The notes beneath the pieces were generated by a model. It had not been told where the DNA came from and ran no database searches. It saw only the letters and a program-made list of their open reading frames with translations. From Pteria penguin (lineage: Eukaryota > Mollusca > Bivalvia > Pterioida > Pteriidae): a stretch of 64,000 bases of DNA. Below, in pieces: positions 62,901 through 64,000 of this stretch (the stretch's first letter is position 1; each line of letters opens with the position of its first letter). The position numbers were made by a program, and so were the translations under genes. The stretch lies in the NCBI GenBank assembly GCA_035048485.1, contig CM068582.1:38126596-38190595 (forward strand), in the 5' to 3' direction.

Positions 62901-63546
62901 CTTAACCCAGTATATGGTTATGGTTTATTGTACTTAACCCAGTATATGGTTATAGTTTATTGCACTTAACCCAGTATATGGTTATGGTTTATTGCACTTA
63001 CATGGTGACAATATGTGACTGATACAAATGCTCAGATATTAAGACTTAGATAACAGGCAGATCCAAATTAATGCAAGAGATCTTGTACATGCCATATCCA
63101 CTGTGACATGGGACCTGGGTTTTACTGTTTCATCCGTAATGGAGGACACACAGAAGAGTCACCAGAGACTCGAACCTGGGACCTTCTGATAAGAACAAAG
63201 CACCAATCAGATTTAGCTACACTGGTTTTGTTAAAAGTGATGATATACTTGTAACGATAAAGAATTTATATAGACGTTACATAAACTTGGCATGTGAAAA
63301 TCATTAATGAACTAACGTTTGAATAATGCCTAGAAAATTGTGTTTCAAAACTCAACATTCTTACATATTTCTATCTACCAATGACTGAACTTTTTGATTT
63401 TATATTGAAATTGAAATGTGATTTTGATATTGAACTGTATTTCTGAATAAAACTTAACATCATTTCATTGCTTTAACAGGGAAAAGATGTTTGCCATTTT
63501 GTAATGATAGCAGGAAAACCCCTGAATGAACCAGTTGCCCAGTATG
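53989..63546 (+). CDS. PIR: Pirin copy C (7 of 8 exons; continues past the right edge)
   Basis: Exons: 53989-54081, 54590-54682, 56326-56406, 57381-57587, 59817-59946, 60335-60420, 63480-63546. Phases equal those of A and B. Readable protein is 252 complete residues, and the last exon (GPFVMN onward) must lie beyond 64000. Iron ligands His55, His57, His99 and Glu101 are present. This copy is closest to the usual pirin sequence in exons 2 and 3 ([28 protein letters not shown]). Exon 7 ends VAQYG instead of VARHG, and its end plus donor is repeated downstream. Whether the gene is intact depends on the unseen last exon. Confidence 0.92.
54200..54312 (-). repeat. tRNA-like SINE fragment, third family
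   Basis: The reverse strand shows TGGTGTGAACTAGCACAGCT (A-box part), then CAGTTCGAATCCCACAAACA with a B box. An inserted GGGAAAGG-rich stretch and no clean cloverleaf indicate a SINE head. In intron 1 of pirin C. Confidence 0.55.
55510..55920. repeat. Dispersed repeat with 'aaggtcaaaggctaaggtcac'
   Basis: Two diverged units share 'caagtacctttcatcatatt' and 'aggtcaaaggctaaggtca'-like ends, starting from 'gcaccc..ccatatggcaggg'. In intron 2 of pirin C. Confidence 0.65.
57014..57208. mobile_element. MITE with about 70-bp inverted repeats
   Basis: The left arm contains 'gttatttcccatatgagcag' and 'gtatctgatgtcaaaccatt'. The right arm is its reverse complement ('agtttgacgtcagatacc', 'tgctcatatgggaaataac'). 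The outer ends are 'gtcttttcgttat' and 'gtaatgaaaagac'. The arms hold GACGTCA motifs. In intron 3 of pirin C, about 170 bp before exon 4. Confidence 0.88.
58200..58285. repeat. Imperfect GT-rich repeat
   Basis: 'gtgtgtgtgggtgtgagagtgtgtgtgtg' and similar, in intron 4 of pirin C. Confidence 0.85.
59136..59660. repeat. Dispersed repeat with three diverged units
   Basis: It begins 'tccaccctgaaaaattttgg' and 'catttgtccgtccatccatc'. Units share 'tcaaggtcactc.gcaca', 'atattgggaaaggcct' and 'tttcacaaacatgttcct'. In intron 4 of pirin C, just before exon 5. Confidence 0.75.
61379..61610. mobile_element. MITE, copy 2 of the 48793 family
   Basis: Ends 'gggcccggcgccataaactg' and 'cagtttatggtgccagaccc' are inverted. 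Subterminal 'agaatatacttaagtca' is mirrored by 'tgacttaagtatattct'. In intron 6 of pirin C. Confidence 0.85.
62285..63232 (-). repeat. Family-1 SINE split by an internal satellite
   Basis: The 3' tail part ('attttatgtcacgccaagattattgcactta' region, 62295-62330) lies left of a satellite. The body and tRNA head ('acatggtgacaatatg', 'tgagac'-like 'tactgtttcatccgtaatgg', B box on the reverse strand GGTTCGAGTCTC) lie right of it, ending at 63232. The two sides join into one decayed SINE. Confidence 0.75.
62336..63000. repeat. 32-bp satellite, about 20 copies
   Basis: The unit is 'acccagtatatggttatggt' then 'ttattgcactta'. Variants TGTACTT/TGCACTT and TTTATT/GTATT recur in patterned order, suggesting amplification of dimers or larger blocks. 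The open frame across it (62576-62809) is repeat-derived. In intron 6 of pirin C. Confidence 0.97.
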
Positions 63547-63761
63547 GTGAGTATTTTGTAATGATAGCAGGGAAACTCAGAATGAACCAGTTGCCCAGTA
63601 TGGTGAGTATTTTGTAATGATAGCAGGAAAACCCCTGAATGAACCAGTTGCCCAGCATGGTGAGTATTTTGTTATGATAGCAGAGAAACCCCTGAATGAA
63701 CCAGTTGCCTAGTATGGTGAGTATATTGTAATGATAGCAGAGAAACTCCTGAAGTATTTTG
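63547..63761 (+). repeat. Tandem 57-bp copies of pirin exon 7 end plus donor
   Basis: Four units follow exon 7 of copy C at 63547 (56 bp), 63603, 63660 (57 bp each) and 63717 (truncated). Each begins 'gtgagtattttgtaatgata' and includes 'tgaaccagttgccc'. Each full unit ends in a new ATG-GTGAGT donor. One unit has lost several bases and shifted frame. Confidence 0.95.
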
Positions 63762-64000
63762 GAATAGATAAGAGGGAATACATGATTTATCAGAGACATA
63801 TATACACATGTTTATATGTCTCAGGATTTATTAAGTGTTACAGTTATGTCTTACTTGTTATTGCTATCATGTGTTATGTAGATAGGTATATTTTGTATGT
63901 GATTCTTTTATCTACTGGGCTGATATAGAATGTGTTTGAGACATGAAGACATGTGGTAAGGGATGTTTGCCCGATACACATGTGCTCTTTGAGTATAAAA

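Overview
The window is AT-rich animal nuclear DNA: split genes with GT-AG introns, many tRNA-derived SINEs, MITE-like inverted repeats, microsatellites and a decayed non-LTR retrotransposon. The SINE and repeat families and a secreted VWA/ShKT/VWC-type protein suggest a lophotrochozoan, most likely a bivalve mollusc. That placement is inference. No prokaryotic genes, CRISPR arrays or intact mobile-element genes were found.

Region 1 (about 1.06-10.6 kb, minus strand) holds one complete nine-exon gene that I assembled by hand. All exon phases agree and the CDS is 1668 nt (555 aa). Order: signal peptide, VWA domain with a degenerate metal site, VWA domain with an intact MIDAS, Pro/Gln/Thr linker, two ShKT six-cysteine domains, short linker, and a cysteine-rich VWC-like tail. 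It is a predicted secreted matrix or adhesion protein. A TATA box lies just upstream of the start codon, and the 3' end sits in a triplicated block that repeats the poly(A) signal.

Region 2 (about 10.6-16 kb) is non-genic: homopolymer runs, a large Asp/Tyr-like minisatellite, diverged tandem repeats, trinucleotide microsatellites and a nested TIR element.

Region 3 (about 16-64 kb, plus strand) is a head-to-tail array of pirin genes (cupin, iron-binding). Copies A (295 aa) and B (294 aa) are complete with eight exons each. Copy C has seven exons and runs off the right edge. A decayed relic lies between A and B. All three readable copies keep the His-x-His, His-x-Glu iron ligands and identical intron positions and phases. 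Each has a similar block upstream of exon 1, suggesting duplication of whole transcription units. In copy A this block is split by an insertion of about 1.2 kb.

Introns and spacers carry at least eight copies of one tRNA-SINE family, one of which has a 32-bp satellite expanded inside it. They also carry a second SINE family, several MITEs, a Jockey-like retroposon relic with a long 3' hairpin, and local direct duplications. The most noteworthy items are the pirin expansion with its relic and mosaic similarity, the repeated exon-7/splice-donor unit in copy C, and the satellite born inside a SINE. I see no evidence of a wholly new molecular system.
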